DNA of 64,000 nucleotides from Podaxis mareebaensis (Eukaryota > Basidiomycota > Agaricomycetes > Agaricales > Agaricaceae): contig JAEUWP010000266.1 of assembly GCA_018524725.1 (NCBI GenBank), forward strand, positions 50,103 to 114,102. Reading direction: 5' to 3'. Positions within the stretch are counted from its first letter, which is position 1, and every line of letters begins with the position of its first letter. The translations under genes and the position numbers were made by a program. The notes under the pieces are model-generated. The model did not search any database, was not told the origin of the DNA, and saw nothing but the letters and a program-made list of their open reading frames with translations. Below, in pieces: positions 35,865 through 48,256 of this stretch.

Positions 35865-37476
35865 ATGGCCCCCTCTATTGCCGAGAAGCCTATCGACGTC
35901 GTCCAAAACGCCAATGCCGAGGTCAAGAAATTAAACATTCAGAATACTGCAGATTCTGTATGTCTTCATCACTAAATGGACTGGACGTTGACTTAGACCG
36001 CAATAGGGGCCATCCTATCCTTTCTATTATCCCTACTACGATGTCAATGAGAAATTCCCTCCTACTGAGATATTTGGTAAGCGCCCCTCCAGTGGTCTTA
36101 GGGGGAAAACTACGGAGACTAATTAATACACATTGTAGAATTCGTTGATCCCGGTACCCGCGCCAATCCCGCTAAGCCAAACCTCTTGAACGAGAGCGCC
36201 CAAGTCTGCCACCTTAGTCCCTACTTCGGCACTGAAATTAGGGGGGTCCAGCTCTCGCAACTTTCCAAGGAAGGTCTTGATGAACTTGCCCTCCTCACCG
36301 CCGAGAGGAAGGTCTTACTCTTCCGTGACCAAGATTTCAAGGACCTCGGCCCCGACCGCCAAATCGAGATTGCGAGGTGAATGCCTTAGTTCACCGTGCT
36401 TTTCTGTTCGTTCAACCCAGTTCACTTCGTGTATTAGGCACTTCGGTCCCATTCAGAAGCATCCCACTTCTCCTAACGTTAAGGGTTACCCGGAATTCCA
36501 CGTCGGTATGTTCCAGCCAGTCGCTGCGTCACATTGGCATACCAGTGTTTGCTCTAGTATACCGCGATGCCGCCAACGACAGATTCAAGGAGTATATCGG
36601 GGACGACAGAATTAATCAGACCAGTTGGCATTCCGACGTTTCCTACGAGAAGCAGCCCCCTGGCACGACGTTCTTCTTCATCCTCGATCAGGTGGGCTGA
36701 GCATGGACTCTATATGTCGCAAGCGGTGATTGATTGATCCGAACTCTTTACTTCATTTCTAGCCCCAAACCGGCGGTGACACCCTGTTCCTATCCCAGGT
36801 TGAGGCATACAACCGCCTTTCCCCCGAGTTCAAGAAGCGCCTTGAAGGTCTCCGGGCTGTCCATTCTGCCGTCGCGCAAGCCGAGTTCTCCAGGCGCTAT
36901 GGTGGCCCCGTACGGAGGGAGCCGGTGGAGACTGAGGTTTGTGATTGGATGAACGATTCTATCAACTCAACGTGCTAACATCGCTACACCCAGCACCCCC
37001 TAGTTCGTGTACACCCTGCCACAGGCGAGAAGGCCCTGTACGTGAACCAGGGTTTCACTCGCCACATTGTTGGTTTCAAGAAAGAGGAATCAGACTTCCT
37101 TCTCAAGTTCCTCTTCGATCACATCGCCAAGGGTGCTGACTTCCAAATTCGTGCAACTTATGAGCCTGGGACCGTCGTCGTCTGGGTAAGTAACAGCAAA
37201 GCCCATGTCGTATAACTTGTTTCCTTTTCCCTCCCAACCCTGGTGCTTCTTCCTGCACCTTTCGTGTTCCAACAATCCTTACCACCCTACTCACTTTGGG
37301 GGGGCATGTTAGTGGAGATGACATAACTGACCCCCGCACTTTCTCCTCAGGATAACCGTGTTACAGCCCACTCTGCGACCCGCGACTTCGATGCTTCTAT
37401 TAGACGCCATGCTGTCCGTCTCACCCCTCAGGCCGAGGTGCCCATCCCCGCAACCGAGTCCAACCGAATCATCTAG
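35865..37476 (+). CDS. TauD/TfdA-family Fe(II)/2-oxoglutarate dioxygenase
   Basis: Hydroxylates a small substrate, typically a sulfonate such as taurine, using 2-oxoglutarate and iron. Exons read as 35865-35957, 36007-36076, 36139-36376, 36438-36505, 36558-36691, 36763-36936, 36994-37185 and 37351-37476; phases are consistent and the product is 364 residues. Iron ligands are His181 and Asp183 in TSWHSDVSYE and His330 in VTAHSATRDF; Arg346 in RRHAVRLTPQ binds 2-oxoglutarate. Other family blocks are LLFRDQDF, RHFGPIQKHP and GGDTLFLSQVEAYNRLSP. There is no signal peptide, so it is cytosolic. Sulfonate use is the commonest role in fungi but the exact substrate cannot be told. No sulfur-metabolism gene is adjacent. 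Intron 7 (165 bases) is unusually long for this locus. Confidence 0.93.
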
Positions 37477-39765
37477 TCTCTCGGCAACGTGTTGAGGATA
37501 TCAGATACGTCATAGGTGGCTAGAAGCATGTGTTTGTAGTTAACACTAATAACATGGTTTTTATAGCGCAGCGGACTTGTGGAACCTTTAGTGCTACCAA
37601 CTGTCGTCGCTTGGTGCTATCTTCGTCCCATGTAACCTGTAGTCTGTCTTGTCGTTAGCCAAGTAAGATGTGGGCTGGCACTGGGCTGACAGACTTTCTC
37701 ACCCCATATGAGAAACAAAGGAAGGAAGCGCTTGACAAGATGGATTAGCTCAAAGGTCCTCCACCATCAATCAGCTGACAGGGCATCAGGTACCAGCTGT
37801 CCTGATTATTGACTTAGGGAATAAGCTGCCCGGGGATTTACCACATCGACCTGATTACGACGGGATCGTTATGCTCACTGACATGGGTCCTGGTGAACGT
37901 TCGAACCGGCACCAAAGTGAGAGCGCGATGAGCAACCAAGGATCCTGGTCATGCGTCCACCCGTGCCATTAAACCCTCAAACACATCCCCCAGAAAAGGA
38001 CCCAATGTAATATACGGGAGGGAAACTTCCACGTAAACCTGTTCATGCGTAACTCATCTCAGGGATAGAAGCAACAGGACAGGGTATCCATGAAACACTG
38101 ATATACGACTTCGCACACGCAGGGTATCTAACTCCCAGAGGGTTATCTGCACTGCAAAGGCGCCATGGTGGGGTGGGAAAGGGTTGATCCATCCTGACGA
38201 AAGATCCGCTTTCTCCCTTCCGAGAATGTATATTTCGGACGATTTTGAGATAACCATCGGCTAGGTCGGATTCTCATGCGTTATGTCCCTGCTTGCTGGC
38301 GTTGCGTTGGCATTTGCGGTATGTACTGTGGCGCAAACACGTTTTCGACAGCATGAGATCATGAGTTTTCAATTGAAAGGGGACCTGACATGAACCTGGC
38401 AAGTTCCGTGACTGTCACTCCTCGAATCCCAGTTGTCAAGACTTTCGACAAATACACGTCTCAATCTGGTAAGGCTCTTTAAACCAAGTTCCTATTTCTT
38501 CTCACAACGTCATCAACAGATTTGAACTTCAAATGCGTCGGGACCGAGCTCTTGGGCAATGGTTACCCGAGGGCTGTCTTGCTACAAGCGAGTGCAAGAC
38601 CTGCCAGACGATATCGTTACATTACAGGATCGCCACAGTATGTACGGGTTTGTGCTCAGTCTTCCATTCCCATTGTAGGCCCGACCTACTGGGTTAGTTG
38701 GGTGTGGTGGAGCCAAGAGTTTGGGCGATACGTCGAGAGCTGCATTCTCCCGAGGTCCGTGGGTATGTGGGTCATGTTCATAGCCATGCCAGGATGTTTC
38801 TGCGCAATGCACGGTCAATGATAGCAAAAATAAGTGCAGGCGCGTCGCTCGCTGCCGGTCTAGACCATTAACGAATATTAGCGGCGCCATAAGGCGACTC
38901 GCAAATTAACGTAACGTAGCTCTAGCTTCGTAAGCTGAATCTGGGGCAATAGTGTCTGGGAGGGGTCGTTCGCGTTAGTAGGACCTTGTGGGTGCAACGT
39001 GCATTCAATTGTACAATAGATTAACGAAGGTGAACCCACAGATAAGGGACTCCGAGCATCAGCGTGAACCTCGAGCGACTTCGAACTACATCGTGGTCAG
39101 AGGAACGTACAAGAAGCAAGGTAGGCACCATTAGCGCTAGCGGCGGAATCATGATACTAATTGGGGGCTGATTGCAACTCTTCACGATTATTGTGCGAAA
39201 GGCTTAGGATAATCGTGCAAACTATGCGGAGTCTTTGAAGTTTGAATTCACTTCTGATCCTGATGAGGAAGCTCGTTTGCTATATCAGTACGAACTGATT
39301 TCTCATCACCGCTCAGCGCACTGTGATCGATGATCAAACTTTTGAGGCCCCAGCTCCAGAATCAACGGATAGATACAGATATAGTATGGTAGTGTAAATA
39401 CCTTAGGATTCCCGATAATCCTCTTACATCGTTGAGTTGGGTGAAGAAAATGACAAAGAACGGGAGTCAGCAAGTAATTCTATATTTTGTACGACGAAGG
39501 CGGGTAGTTTTACGGTGACTGCCACATATCCCTGGTTTTGTATTTCGCGGGCTCTCCTTTATGGGTGGTAACAAGAAGGGGGTGGGGGAGGGAAGGATAC
39601 ATTGAGATAACAAGCAAAAATTAAGGTTCATAGTACCAAGATGGAGGACGCATGATTAAACAATGATAAATGTGTGAGGGTTGGTGAGAGACACAGGTAA
39701 ATCGACTAAAAACAAAACAAAAGGCGACCGAATCCCACTAAAGAGACCAAGATGCAACAGGAAAA
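37477..39765. other. Intergenic; nothing firmly recognised
   Basis: About 2.3 kb with scattered short frames. At 38284 a frame begins MSLLAGVALAFA, resembling a signal peptide, but it stops soon and later pieces (38400-38660) lie in other frames without a recognisable family. It may be a remnant of a secreted-protein gene. Confidence 0.35.
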
Positions 39766-41183
39766 TCATTGCTGTTTGCATTCCTCTGGATTTACTGCAC
39801 CAGCGCGTCCCTTGGGAGGTCCTCGTCGGCGAGCGGGCTCTTCATCCTCATCCGAGTTCTAGTAAAATAAGTCAGGGAGTCTTCGGAAATCAGTTATTAG
39901 GGACATACATCAGCATCCTCTTCGTCTTCGTCTTCGTCGTCAATATCTTCATAGTCGTCATCGTCGTCCATCATGTCAAACTCAAGAGCCTTGCCGGTAA
40001 AGTAATCAACAGCACGGGGGATGATTTTGTCCTTGAAGTCCTCTCCAAGCTGATAATCAAGCTCGAGCTTCTCCTCTGCTTCATCGGCTTCCTCTTCATC
40101 AAGATCCTCGAGAATCTCCTCAGACAAGGGAGTGGGAGGGGTGAAAAAGTTGAAAAATGATTCGGTTGGACGCGCCTTGCGAACAAGACGGGTGCGATTA
40201 GTATCTGACATAATCAGTCAGCTATCCAGTACCAGTTCACGCCTCTAGGATATAAGACTCACTTTTGTTGCGTTGCTTCTTGATCTCGAACTCCTTTGTG
40301 AGATCCTTGTCCTCTTTCCACTTGATCTCGGTGCCGATGGCGCGATCATAGATAAAATCGCCACTGTAACCGACCTCTTGCTGATAGAGATATGTTTTTG
40401 TGAGAGTCTCATTCTCGAAGAACTCGTTGGGAGAGAATGTGAAGATGAGCTTGAATCCAGGCTTTCCACCGTGCTCGCTATCGGGAGAGTCATCGAGATA
40501 CTCATATCGGATGTCGATGAGATGTTTCAGGGCACTTTCATCGCGATCGGTTATCAATTCAGAGAGGCCGATATGATTCCGCAAGGCGGTAAGCCAAAAC
40601 TCTGGAATCGCAGTGGCGGATGGGGGTGTGTCTTTCGGAAGGGGGGTATAGTTTTCGTCGTCCTTGAGGGAATACTGTGTACCGGCCTCGATTTCTTCAG
40701 CCGTGGGGGCCTCTTTGCCGCTGATAATTGCATTCCTGCGTTCATACAAGGGTTTGGTAAGTTCAAGATACTGTAAACGGTGAGTTGGTATGATGACAGC
40801 AGTATCAAGACCAGAATACGGCGGACCTTCTTCTCCAGCTCAGTGATTTCGCGCTTGAGCTTGGCTTGGAGTTCATCCTGCTTCACTTGAATGCCCTTGA
40901 GCGCTTCAAGGCTAAGCTTCACCTCGAGAGGAAGATTCTCGATGTAGCCTGAGCTCTTTCCGATTAGTCCCGCAAGTCTTCCTTGAACCAAGCCAAGCAA
41001 ATGTGCATGGGTCCCAGAGAGATCTGGTGCAATGTTCTCACCATCTTCCTGCTCGTTATCTTCCGAGATGTCTGGGACAGTTGGTCTTGAAAGACCCAGT
41101 GCAATGGGTGCGTGATTGAGGGGGGTGTTTTGCGGGGTTGGTGCTGTAATGCCCTGGCCTGAGATGGGGACGTTGGAAGACAT
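39766..41183 (-). CDS. NAP1: Nucleosome assembly protein 1 (NAP1)
   Basis: Histone H2A-H2B chaperone acting in nucleus and cytoplasm. Exons read as 41183-40827, 40770-40263, 40204-39909 and 39858-39766, with all phases correct, giving 417 residues. The N-terminus is disordered and acidic; the long dimerisation helix includes SLEALKGIQVKQDELQAKLK. The NAP fold includes GIPEFWLTALRNH-like AIPEFWLTALRNHIGLSELI, PGFKLIFTFSPNEFFEN and GTEIKWKEDKDLT. ESFFNFFTPP follows, then an Asp/Glu tail (DDDDDYEDIDDEDEDEED) that binds histones. The last exon encodes the basic RRRGPPKGRAG and the end ECKQQ, a CaaX-like prenylation motif also found at the end of animal and plant NAP1 proteins. The 31-codon last exon is easy to miss. 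Confidence 0.95.
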
Positions 41184-44100
41184 GTTCGTGTAGGGAAAAA
41201 ACTAGGGAGAAGAAAAGAAATGGGAGGTTGAATCAGATCAGTCCCGCCCATCAATCTTTTCCGCCCCACCCAGCGGAGTTTCGGCCCTCTCCGGATACCG
41301 GTCACCTTACCGACCGAGTCCTCCGGGCTTGTATGTCGTTCATTTCCGCCATTTGCGCTCTCCATGGCTTTACTCTCCTGCTATTTTCTGGAACCCATGC
41401 AGACGTACAGACACGGGACTCTCTTGCAGAGGGGAGCTCCACGGCTTCTTGTCTCTAGCTTCGCTTAGTAATGATCTCGTTAGCCTGATGTTCCGGTCGA
41501 CTTGGTCCGAACCGTCCAATGAACATGTGTCCTGAAACCTTATCAGGATACCCTCGTGCCCTACAGGGTGAAAAAGGTGCTTACAACGGCAACCCAGTAC
41601 TCATCCGTTGCTCTATTAGAACGGAAATCAAAGATATCTTCAAACCCATTTCGAATCTCATCTCAACAACTGCCCTTGGTGCGGGTGCATGACAGGTTGA
41701 CTGGACCTTCCGTTATGACAGGTTCAAGTTAGCATCCCCGAAAGCTCGGTAGTCTGTTCAGTCGCCGAACCTGTGCAGGGCTTTGAACTAGCGTTGTCGA
41801 TACTTGGTTTCGTTTCAACCTTCAGTTTTTGGACGACGCGAATGCCACATGGGATCGAGACCTTCTCGCTAACAATCTCAAGAGAACCACCTTTTTATGC
41901 CCCCGGCTCTAGTGTCTCGAGGGTGCCTTGGGAACCAGTCTCCTTGGGTTTATCTACGTAGTTCTTGAAGCTTAGGAGAAGACTAGAAATGCCGATTCAA
42001 GCTGTCAGTGACTGTTGCTCTGTATCCGTTACTACAAGCGCCGACATTCGGCTGGACGCCAGGGGCAGCCAACGCCATGGCATCATGTACCAATGCGTCA
42101 TGTCACGGGTCATCATCTGTTCAAGTAGACACTATGACTTCTCCCAAATAGGCCTTCGAACTGTGAAGTCTGCCGTAAGTAAAAACGATTCCACGCATCC
42201 GCAGCAACACAAAATCCGTATATCAGACTTCTCATCCTCAGCCCAAGACTCGCGGTTTTCATATAATAGTACCTTTTCCCTGTTTCACCAGTGCATTGAT
42301 GCGTGCAACGATCTGGAGTCTTCTCAGCTATTATAGCCAACACCGAGCCTTTTCTACGTCCAGTTGTCGGACGACTTTTTTCGGCACTTTAGAAATAGAG
42401 GTACCTTTCGGGGTGCGGCTTTCTAAAGGAACCATAAAGAGCCCCAAGTTAAAGCTTATATTTCACTCAATCTAACACTGGGTATGTACGCTCAGTCATA
42501 AATCTTCAACCGACCGGCACCGTTCCGGAGTTGGTTTTGGATCGAGCACGCACATCATTGTAGACATCCAACTACCATTGTAATAGGTATTCAACTATTC
42601 AACAAGGAACGAGGAGTTCAACACCACCCGTCCCAAGCCTAATTCATGGATGGGCATCAACGACGACATCTCGGCGTTCTATTCCCCTGCCAGTCATACT
42701 GTACAACCCCCGGCAACTACGAACCAAATACTAAATCCTTACCCGCGAATCATTCACGGTGCTCTTTGAGAGACCGAAAACCCGCGGCAAAGCTACATGC
42801 GACTATACACTGCTCCACACACCGCCGGCGCCGCCTCTAAGGAATCAACTCTTCAAAAATCGACTGCACCAAGATTGTACGTATATACATTGATCTTATT
42901 CTCTTACGCAAACATCTACGGTGATCAACGGGACGAAATTACAGATTCGAGTGAGCGATCTGATTTGCAGTTAAAAGCAATTATATTTGGGGCACTTTGC
43001 ATATAAATTTGCTGCTGATTTCTGGTGTGCTTGGACTTATATTTATATTACTTGCAAGTAGACTTCGGTGGCGAATGGAATCAACCTGTGATTCTTGAGC
43101 CCGGAAAAAGCAACACCAACTCTGCCGTTGCACAGATTCTGAGCTTATTTTGGTTCCGTTTACGTGTTGTATTCTCAAAGACCGGCGGAAGAGGAAGAAG
43201 CGAAGAACCTTAACGAGGAATCTGGGAAAACGATTTTCACATCGGACATGTTTTCAGCCCTCAGCCGTTACGGACATCGAGAGCAGGAGTCAGGACCAGA
43301 AGCCCTTCCCAAAAAGGCCGAAAATCCTCGTCGCGAGACACTTTAATGAGATAAACGTTTCGTTCATTTATCGAAATCAAGAGCGTGTAGGCAAACCTCA
43401 AGGCTTGGAAAGACCTTAGGGTTGCACATCAACCCCAAAATTGTGGGACGGCCGAAGACCACGGTGTGTTGTTGCTTTAAGAAAGGCCTCCGAGTATAAC
43501 CCTCGCCCAGAATCAACACCTTCAGCTTCTTTCTTGGTATACTCCGTCGACAGACACGACTGGCCACGTTGCTAGTTTAACGGCGTACTTGGTTGCCGCG
43601 TGGGGTTAGCTGCTTGCATAGTAGATTGGACTTTTCAGAATGCATCGATTGGATGTTGCCTCCATAATGCTGAACGTGGCATATGAAGCACACTGCTGGT
43701 AGACGGCGACGAGGCTGGCATTCCAATACTATTCTGCCTTCGATCTTCCGCACTAAATTCAGTCAAGGAAGGCGTTGGAGGGCCTCCCATCGAATATCCA
43801 CAGAGATAGAGATTCTCACTTCTTTTCCCCGCGGTCTTTCAAAATGGCAACGAAGGTTAATAGAAATGCCAACTACCAGCTCGCAACAAGAAACAATATG
43901 GCAGCGAGACGTGAATCATTCTCGGTTGCCGTTTGGTACCAAAATTCGCAGTAGCTACGAAATGGGTGTACTGTTGATAGAGGACGATGGTCGGACGAGG
44001 AACTCCGTATTGAAAAACAGAAGTTTGCCATGTGCTAAGTAGAATTGTTCTCCCGCGAATAACGCATGTGCTCAGAAGTTGCCAGAAATCTTAACTACGG

Positions 44101-45649
44101 GCGACGTGAGTCCGAGGACGGTGTCAGCCTGGCATCTGGCCAGTCACGAGTCAGTTAACTTTGGTAGATTCCCTTCTCCACAGATCAACACCAGATGCCT
44201 ATTGTTTGTATCGATATGATGAGCTTCACACTCTTTTACATCTTTGCTCGAATGAAACCTCTACTTTGTTGTTGCAACGAACACCCAGGTAGTAGTGGAC
44301 ACTGTATAGCAAGAATTTGCTTAGACGGTGTAAGCGACTGGACCACAAAGTCCACAAATGAAACACAAATCGTTCTGCGAAGATGGAGATGTTCTGCACT
44401 GCTAATCGATAAGCACACGTCCTAAGCCAGCGCGGACGCGTTTATAACGTTATGAACTTCTTAGTGGGAACGGTATGTAGATTGTAAGATCAGGTGCTTG
44501 TTTTCTGAGAGATTCAATCACTATAATCCATGGCCCGGTTGTCTTGCTGCACCGGCCGAATGGGGTATCGTCTTAGCTAAAAGGTTACTCCTCGTGCTAT
44601 GGTGAGGTCCTTGAACTGACCCGCGGTTTTGTTGCTACCAAAAGACAGGGCCCATGGTCTAGATATGATAGCATATCTGATTCGATGTGAGAAGGAGCAG
44701 TCGGGAAACTGGCATTACTGCCGGTGAGTTCGGTGCCATTTCAAGCTTACAAGGGAAGGAAGGCGAGGTTGTTGTAAAGGCACAGACCCTGTCTAGGAAA
44801 CACCCGAGCTTGAAGGATTTAACTTCTACTGAGCAAAGACGAAGTCAGATTCGACGTCGAGATCCGTTACCGTGACCGTTGGTCTCTTCACGCGGTATCA
44901 TCGAGAGAGGCGATGGGGAAATTGAGTGGCTGGTTGGATGTGGTTTAATCTAGGGTTGTGCTGGGCGGTTTTTCTCTCGCGGCTGCCAGGAGTAAGAGGT
45001 AATCGTAAATAATAATATCGAGGGGGAGAACCGTGTTGGTATTTGAGTTTGTCTGAGTTAGCGATACCGCTTCCACGTTTTGCTGGGTTTAATTGTGCTG
45101 TTTCATTCTAGTAATGGGTCTACAGGTGTACTCACATGCCAATGATTCGAGTCGATCCATCCACTAGGGCTGCGGTGGGGTCTTCTGTACCGCAGACCCT
45201 GCCTGATTTAGGGGTTAAATCGATCACCGAAAGCGGTATGTGGTGAGTGGCACTCGATGCCGTCATGACAAATCCCTCAAAAATTCTACGAGAACGTCCA
45301 ATAGTGACGCGAAGATAAGGCAAAGTGTTCAACAGCAAGTATGACTCGGGAAACCCTGTGCTTAAAATTTGGGATGAAAAGATGATTTTGTAAGAAACCC
45401 CAAGCTCCTTTGTCTATTTTAGTTGAAACCGGTCGGGAGTCGATCGGGAAGAGGACCGGAACCAACGGGGAACATGGGTGGGGGTATACACGACCACATA
45501 GCGCAGCGTTTGGGACAACGGGCAGACTCATCCATAATTACATCACGTCTTTAATCCAATACCCTCTTTTCAACGTCGCTTGGTGGTTTCGGGTTTAGCT
45601 GCCGTCCGACCGTCTTCGCCACCTATCCTCTCTTGTCTCAATTTGAGCC
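41184..45649. other. Long gene-poor stretch; nothing recognised
   Basis: About 4.5 kb with only short frames. The stretch 42640-43350 has several coding-like pieces in different frames (for example GEWNQPVILEPGKSNTNS near 43075-43130), possibly an old gene remnant, but no family could be named. The last part before 45650 presumably holds the promoter of the Zn2Cys6 gene. Confidence 0.4.
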
Positions 45650-47289
45650 ATGTCCTTCCCCGGCTCCCAGTCCTACGGCGACCCCTTTGATCCTAAAGAG
45701 TCCTGCTCCAACCCTTTCACGCTTGTTTCGCAGCAGCAGCAACAGCCGCTGTACCCAGTTTACGCCCATGATCCTCCGCAGAGCTGGCCGCAGTATGACC
45801 AGACCTTGCTACCGCAATTCCAATCCCAGCCGCTTCCCTATCGCGGGCTTCCCGCTCCCGTGCCACAATCAGCGCCACGGCTTTCCTCTTCACCCAGCAT
45901 TGGAGGCGGCGGGCATACCGCCACCAGCCTGTCCCGTTTTAGTCTTGCCGGTTCGTTGGACCCTACAACCGGCATATTTTATCGGACGCCAGAACACCCC
46001 CGCCTTCGAACGGCCCAAGCTTGTGAGAAGTGCCGCACACGGAAGGCAAAGGTACGTTCCTCCTAAGAGGTAGCTGGCCGTTAGCTGATGTACGTCGCCT
46101 CGATTATCTGGCCTGCCACTATCAGTGCAGCGGTGAGCACCCGTCGTGCAAACGTTGCATTAATCGCGGTTTGGTGTGCGAATACGCGAAAGAAGGAAGG
46201 GTCCGTGGGCCGAATAAAGCCAAGAATGCGGCGGGTGCCAGTAACTCGTTGCTGAAGAATATCAGCACTTCTGCTGGTGCAGACTTCGGGCAGAATAGAA
46301 AGTCACAGAGTCTCAATGGCAGCATCAGCCCCGCCGACAACGCTGGGACCTCCCTTTACACGAGCGACGGGGGTAAGACGCAAGAGTCAAACCCATCTCC
46401 TGAGGGACATTCACCAGCCTCTCCATTCACGACCGATTCAGACCCGGCGCTGTGCATGCATCATTCGTCCCTAACGGGCGTCGTGCCCCTGTCTCAGTCG
46501 TCGCCTCGCACGAGCTCTCTCCCCCAAGACCTGTACTCGCTTCCGGGTTCATCTGTCTCCTCGAGACAGTCTTCCAGACGTAACTCCTTGACCGCTTTGG
46601 GGATGGGACTTGGCGAACATCGCGCCTCACGTCCGCGTCCCCCGAACCTCGGCCTAAATAGTACCAACCCGTGGCGACAGCAGGCGATGGAAGTTGGGAA
46701 TGCTCAGGCGGGGTGGATAAACCCGCCAAGCGTCCGACTGGACCCCGATTATCTTGGTACAGACTTTGGAGTGGATCACCAGGACCCGCGAGGACGGTAT
46801 GAAGGACAGCGCTTGGCGCAGCAGCGCCAAGTGTACCTACAGGAGCAAAGGAGGATTGCCCTACAGCAGCGTCCTATGTTCCGGGAGCAACCGAGCACGG
46901 TCGGTGGAACAGAGTACCATCAAGTCCATCAAGTGGAGGTTCTCCAACACCCTTCATCGTTTGCGATGATCTCCACAGAATCCTCGCGGCGTCAGAATGG
47001 CATGGATCCCGAGATGAACGCTTGTCAACTGCAGTGTCAAGCGTACTCGCCAAGGGAGGAGTTTGTGCACCAGAGAGAGGCGGACTTAGCATACGGTATG
47101 CATTCTTTGGGGTCCCAAGGCTACCAGGGACAGCAAATGTTTTCGGCGTTGGGGCGTGAGGAGAATCGTCAAGGGGCCTCGAGTGAGGTCGGAGCGACAG
47201 AACAGGATTTGCATCCGTCACTTTCGCGGATTGAACGAATGGTAGACTTTCCGCACCAAGGAGTAAGAGAGGAGGAGAGAGGGAAGTAG
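45650..47289 (+). CDS. Zn2Cys6 fungal transcription factor
   Basis: Binuclear zinc-cluster regulator, nuclear. Exons read as 45650-46051 and 46126-47289; the 74-base intron splits the cluster and the product is 521 residues. The zinc cluster is Cys125-X2-Cys128-X6-Cys135-X6-Cys142-X2-Cys145-X6-Cys152 (CEKCRTRKAK joined to CSGEHPSCKRC and LVCEY), followed by a basic linker GRVRGPNKAKN. The N-terminal 120 residues are Pro/Gln/Ser-rich with a short poly-Gln run. The C-terminal part is Ser- and Gln-rich with no visible fungal-specific 'MHR' domain. Targets are unknown. The start is chosen as the first ATG after a C/T-rich leader. Confidence 0.88.
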
Positions 47290-47842
47290 AGCAGGTAGAG
47301 CCTGCTGGAGCAAGGTGGGTATGAGATTCCGTATTTCAGTTTCCATCTCCACCATATCTTTTCGCCTTCTTGCCTTTCGTTTTCTTCCACACCCATGTCT
47401 TGGATTTCAAGACATTTAGAATTCTGATGTTCGATCATATTCTGTGTGACCTCCGCTATGCACCCTCTTTGCTTTTTTCATGAATATTGGACTAGATTAT
47501 CTCGACTGGTTGCTATGTTGTTGCCTTTTACTGTCCTCTACCTCCGCAAATACAGAGTCTGCCGTGTTCGTAGTCCCTCTCTTTGCCTTTCCTCCTATGA
47601 GGTTTCCACCAGGAGAAAGTTCTTCGTAGCCAATGAGACAAGATTTTTCAACAATTCGCTCCAACGACCTCCCATCTCCGACCAACATATTAATCAGAGA
47701 GCTCTCAAACACAGGGGGGTCGTCGTCTGCCACTTCCAACAACGGGTTCAGACTCGTGTGTACCAGGGATTCGGGTTAGCGAAGTCACCTTGGCTATTGT
47801 TCTTTCCACTGCCACAGACGTCGGTAGCGTATGGACATTGAC
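47290..47842. other. Boundary zone between the last host gene and the retrotransposon block
   Basis: This is the 3' region of the zinc-cluster gene. It has normal CpG content, unlike the sequence to its right. Open frames on both strands lack recognisable features. Confidence 0.4.
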
Positions 47843-48256
47843 TGTTACACTGTCTTCCTATGGTGGTTCCACAGGTGAGGTGTACCGCTGAGTGTTGTTA
47901 CTCAGTCGATGTCTACTCCTTAAGCCATCCTGCAAGGGCAAGACCTTAGCACAGGTTTGATGAGCTTATAGCAGAGGGAGCATAATGTGAGCAAGAGCAC
48001 GGGTGAACTTAATCACAGAATGTGCAACACACAATAAGTTAAGATAACTTTGGTGAACTACTGCAAATGGTAGAGTATTTAAGTATACCTACAGAGGCTT
48101 TCTGTATACTACAACTGAACCTAGAAGTCTGCTAGAAGTCATAATAGTCCAGAGGAGAAACATATAAATGCAAGATAACAAGTATAGAAACAAAAGTGTA
48201 TGAGTATGAAGTAGTGAAGGCAAGCTAGAAGACTGCAAAATGGTTTCACCATAACA
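47843..48256 (-). repeat. LTR (3' LTR of the minus-strand chromovirus remnant)
   Basis: The unit is bounded by TGTTACACTG and CACCATAACA, so its ends form TGTTA...TAACA with canonical TG/CA, about 414 bases. Immediately to its right the minus strand reads AAAGGAGGGGATAA, a good polypurine tract, which is where a 3' LTR should sit for an element on the minus strand. CpG is still present in the LTR. The partner LTR was not found. Confidence 0.65.

Noticed and set aside
37870..37930. Possible tRNA gene (a GGTTCGAAC-like B box on the minus strand near 37895)
   Set aside because: No matching A box or acceptor-stem pairing at the right spacing could be found.
38284..38660. A secreted-protein gene starting with a signal-like MSLLAGVALAFA
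   Set aside because: The frame stops quickly, later pieces are in other frames, and no family could be recognised.
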